This document shows positions 31,648 through 34,044 of a stretch of DNA of 34,044 nucleotides, piece after piece. Source of the DNA: DASYYE01 sp035946955 (GTDB taxonomy: Bacteria; Actinomycetota; Actinomycetes; Streptosporangiales; Streptosporangiaceae). The first letter of the stretch is position 1. Each line of letters opens with the position of its first letter. A program made the translations under genes and the position numbers. Where the stretch lies: positions 1-34,044 of the forward strand of contig DASYYE010000080.1 in NCBI GenBank assembly GCA_035946955.1. Reading direction: 5' to 3'. The notes under the pieces are model-generated. The model was given only the letters and a program-made list of their open reading frames with translations, was not told the origin of the DNA and did not search any database.

Positions 31648-34044
31648 GTGGCTCCAGCAACTCCCGGGCTTATCGACCGGGGTGACCTTGTCGCTGCACT
31701 GGATCGCGCGGCAGCGGGCAAGGTGACGGTCATCTCCGCTCCGGCCGGCAGCGGGAAGACGTCGCTGCTGCGTGCCTGGGCCGGCCGGCCGGGTCAGCCG
31801 CGCCGGCTCGCCCTCGTGCAGGTGCAGCGCGGCCAGCAAGACGCCCAGCAATTCTGGCTGGCCCTGCTCGGCGCGGTCCGTCATGCCACCGGTGCAACGA
31901 GCGGCGCGGAACCGCCAGTGGGGACACCCGACTTCAACGCACCAGCCATGGTCGACCGGGTGCTCTCGGAACTCGTCGGCGCTCACGGCGTTGTCACGCT
32001 GGTTATCGATGACCTGCACGAGCTGAGCGCGCCGGACGCGCTCGCTCAGTTGACCCGGCTGCTGACGAACCTCCCTCCGGACGTGCACGCGGTCCTGACC
32101 ATGCGTCACGATGTGCGGCTGGGCCTGCACCAGCTGCGCCTGGCCGGCGAGCTGGCTGAGATCCGCGTGGCTGACCTGCGCTTCACTGAGCGTGAAACCC
32201 GCGAGCTGCTCGACGCCTCAGGTATCGCGCTGTCGCAGGCCGGGGCGGCACTGCTGCACCAGCGGACCGAGGGGTGGGCCGCGGGCCTGCGGCTCGCGGC
32301 GCTCTCCCTGGCCGGTCACCCCGATCCGGAGCGGTTCGTCGCGGAGTTCTCAGGGAGTGACCGCATGGTCGCTGAGTACCTGATCGCCGAGATGCTGGAC
32401 CGCCAGCCCGCCGACGTCCAGGACCTGCTGCTGCGCACCTCGCTGCTTGACCGGGTCAACGGCGAACTGGCGGACCTGCTGACCGGCCGCCCAGGCTCGG
32501 AACGGATCCTGCTGGGTCTCGAAGACGCGAACGCGTTCGTCGAATCGCTCGACCTCGGGCGGACGTGGTTCCGCTACCACCACCTGTTCGCGGACCTCCT
32601 GCGGCTGGAACTGCGCCGCAGCCTGCCCGAAGAAGTATCCGAACTGCACCGGCGCGCCGCCGGATGGTTCAGCTTGCAGGGCCAGGTCGTCAACGCCATC
32701 CGCCACACCCAGGCGGCGGGCGACTGGCCTGATGCGGCCCGGCTGCTCGCCGACCATTCGTTCAGCCTGACCCTTGACGGGCAAGCCCAGACCATGCAGG
32801 CGCTGCTGAGGGCCTTCCCGCCGGGCGCGGACCACCCCGAGCTGGCCCTGGTGCGCGCGACAATCGACCTTGCCCGGGGACGCCTGGACGAGGCGGCCGC
32901 GCACCTGGCGGTCGCCGAGTCGCATGCCGGGACAGCACCGCCGGGCCGTCGGCGCCGCCTGCGGGTGGCGGTCGCGTCGCTGCAGCTGTTGCTGGCCAGG
33001 CGGCGCGGTAACCTGGCCGGCGTCGTCGAGCAGGTCAAATTCCTGGCTTCCCCGGTCACCGGGCAGTCCGACGAGGACATCGCGCTGGGCAGTGACCTGC
33101 GCGCGGTGGCGCTGATGAATCTGGGGATCGCCGAGGCATGGACGCTCGGGCTGCCCGATGGTGAACGCCACCTCCTGGAGGGTGCCGTGCTGGCCCGGGA
33201 GATTGGCCGGCCCTACCTGGAAGTCGCCTGCCTGGCGCAGCTCGGGTTCGCATCGCTGGCCCAACACTCGCTCGCCAGTATCCGGCGGGGCTGCCAGGAG
33301 GCGATCGCGCTCGCCGAACGGTACGGCTGGGGCGCGGAACCAGTGATCGCACCCGCGCTGATAATGCTCGCCGGCGTGATGGCCTGGACGGGTGAGTTTG
33401 ACGAAGGCGAGCGGTGGCTGCGGCGCACCGCACCGGCCCTGCAGACAGACACCGGGCCGGACCTCAGGCTGCACGCGCACATGGCAAGCGCCTTGCTGTA
33501 CGCCGGCCGCGGCCAGCACCACGAGGCATTCCAGGAGTTCAGCGCGGCCGAACACCTGCGGTCGCAGATGGAGGGGTCGCATGCGTGGGCCAGCCAGATG
33601 ACCGGCTGGCTGCTTGCCGCCCAAGCCCGAGCCGGGCTGCCTGACCAGGCCCGCGCCTTGGTCGCGGCGATCGAGGACGAGCGGGCCAGCTCCGCCGAGA
33701 TCCGTAACGCCCTCGCGGTGATCTGCCTCGCGGAAGACAATCCGGCCGCGGCTCTGGCCGCGGTGGCCGATGTCTTGGACGGCACGGCACCGGTCATCGG
33801 GTACGTCACGGTGGTGGAGGCGCAGCTGCTGGCCGGGCTTGCCCATCGTGAGCTCGGTGAGCAGCGCGCGGCGAACCAGGCCGTCGAACGTGCCCTGGCC
33901 CTGGCCGAGTCCGACCGGCTGGTCCTGCCCTTCACGATGACGGGCGCCCGGGAGCTGCTCGAAGCGCTGCCGCGGCATCAGACCGCGCACGCGTCGCTGC
34001 TCACCGACATCCTCGACATCATGCACGATTCGCCGGTGCCGCTC
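31648..34044 (+). CDS. STAND-type ATPase transcriptional regulator (MalT/LAL, LuxR family), cut by the right edge
   Basis: 799 codons are visible from the GTG at 31648, still open at the window end; a TTG at 31642 is an alternative start, and an upstream stop at 31573 limits the gene. Residues 10-290 form the NTPase core: ISAPAGSGKTSLLRAWA holds Walker A (K37, T38), LVIDDLHEL holds Walker B (118-122), LTMRHDVRLGLHQLRLAGEL is the sensor-like stretch, and LRFTERETRELLDASGI and EGWAAGLRLAALSLAG are the winged-helix hallmarks of MalT-type STAND proteins. The FRYHHLFADLLRLEL segment follows. From about 340 onwards come helical TPR-like repeats, where MalT binds its inducer. The C-terminal LuxR helix-turn-helix expected in this family lies outside the window. 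It would activate transcription after ligand and ATP binding; the divergent efflux pump is a natural target. Confidence 0.88.
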   Translation, partial: MAPATPGLIDRGDLVAALDRAAAGKVTVISAPAGSGKTSLLRAWAGRPGQPRRLALVQVQRGQQDAQQFWLALLGAVRHATGATSGAEPPVGTPDFNAPAMVDRVLSELVGAHGVVTLVIDDLHELSAPDALAQLTRLLTNLPPDVHAVLTMRHDVRLGLHQLRLAGELAEIRVADLRFTERETRELLDASGIALSQAGAALLHQRTEGWAAGLRLAALSLAGHPDPERFVAEFSGSDRMVAEYLIAEMLDRQPADVQDLLLRTSLLDRVNGELADLLTGRPGSERILLGLEDANAFVESLDLGRTWFRYHHLFADLLRLELRRSLPEEVSELHRRAAGWFSLQGQVVNAIRHTQAAGDWPDAARLLADHSFSLTLDGQAQTMQALLRAFPPGADHPELALVRATIDLARGRLDEAAAHLAVAESHAGTAPPGRRRRLRVAVASLQLLLARRRGNLAGVVEQVKFLASPVTGQSDEDIALGSDLRAVALMNLGIAEAWTLGLPDGERHLLEGAVLAREIGRPYLEVACLAQLGFASLAQHSLASIRRGCQEAIALAERYGWGAEPVIAPALIMLAGVMAWTGEFDEGERWLRRTAPALQTDTGPDLRLHAHMASALLYAGRGQHHEAFQEFSAAEHLRSQMEGSHAWASQMTGWLLAAQARAGLPDQARALVAAIEDERASSAEIRNALAVICLAEDNPAAALAAVADVLDGTAPVIGYVTVVEAQLLAGLAHRELGEQRAANQAVERALALAESDRLVLPFTMTGARELLEALPRHQTAHASLLTDILDIMHDSPVPL

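Noticed and set aside
32350..34026. Open minus-strand frame of 558 codons opposite the STAND/LuxR gene
   Set aside because: Its product is Gln/Arg/Gly-rich without any domain, while the plus strand encodes clear Walker motifs. It is a high-GC shadow frame.

Overview
The window is very GC-rich DNA with long overlapping open frames, GTG and TTG start candidates, long GC hairpins without U-tracts as terminators, TTGACN/TANNNT promoters and a typical actinobacterial gene set (LigD-type NHEJ enzyme, mycothiol-dependent-isomerase/DinB-like protein, MoxR-DUF58-DUF4129 operon, LuxR/MalT-type regulator). It most likely comes from the chromosome of a soil-type filamentous actinomycete (Streptomyces, Streptosporangiales or Catenulispora-like); the species cannot be fixed from sequence alone. 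I identify 26 protein genes, two of them cut by the window ends. I saw no tRNA, rRNA, CRISPR array, transposase or phage gene.

Layout. 1-6.2 kb: the start of a TrmH/SpoU-type RNA methyltransferase, a large cysteine-rich secreted protein of unknown function, a LigD-like phosphoesterase-polymerase fusion without a ligase domain, a membrane-anchored fibronectin-III protein and an aminoglycoside-phosphotransferase homologue. 6.2-12 kb: two secreted glycoside hydrolases, a GH20 beta-N-acetylhexosaminidase and a GH59 galactocerebrosidase-like enzyme. Each has its own promoter, palindrome and terminator. 12-14 kb: a small membrane protein and a toxin-antitoxin-like pair (HicA-like protein plus HTH partner) with palindromes over a probably leaderless promoter. 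13.8-16.2 kb: an operon of a BAHD-like acyltransferase and an aldo/keto reductase. 16.5-17.5 kb: two tandem paralogous small secreted proteins, preceded by a dense array of repeats and palindromes. 17.9-20.9 kb: a methyltransferase, a DinB/MDMPI-like protein, a lipoprotein with a 3D/expansin-like domain plus a ricin-type lectin domain, and a small mucin-like membrane protein.

21.3-25.6 kb: a tightly coupled five-gene operon (DUF4129 membrane protein, small membrane protein, MoxR AAA+ ATPase, DUF58 protein, membrane protein) with 4-nt stop/start overlaps at every junction. 25.8-29 kb: a 1,068-residue exported IPT/YVTN-propeller protein. 29.6-34 kb: a 14-TM DHA2-type efflux pump divergent from a STAND/LuxR-type regulator that runs off the right edge.

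About a third of the genes encode exported or surface proteins, so the region looks like an accessory chromosomal segment concerned with extracellular enzymes and surface functions. The most promising candidates for undescribed biology are the bacterial BAHD acyltransferase operon, the HicA-like/HTH pair, the GH59-GH20 neighbourhood and the tandem secreted pair with its elaborate upstream region.
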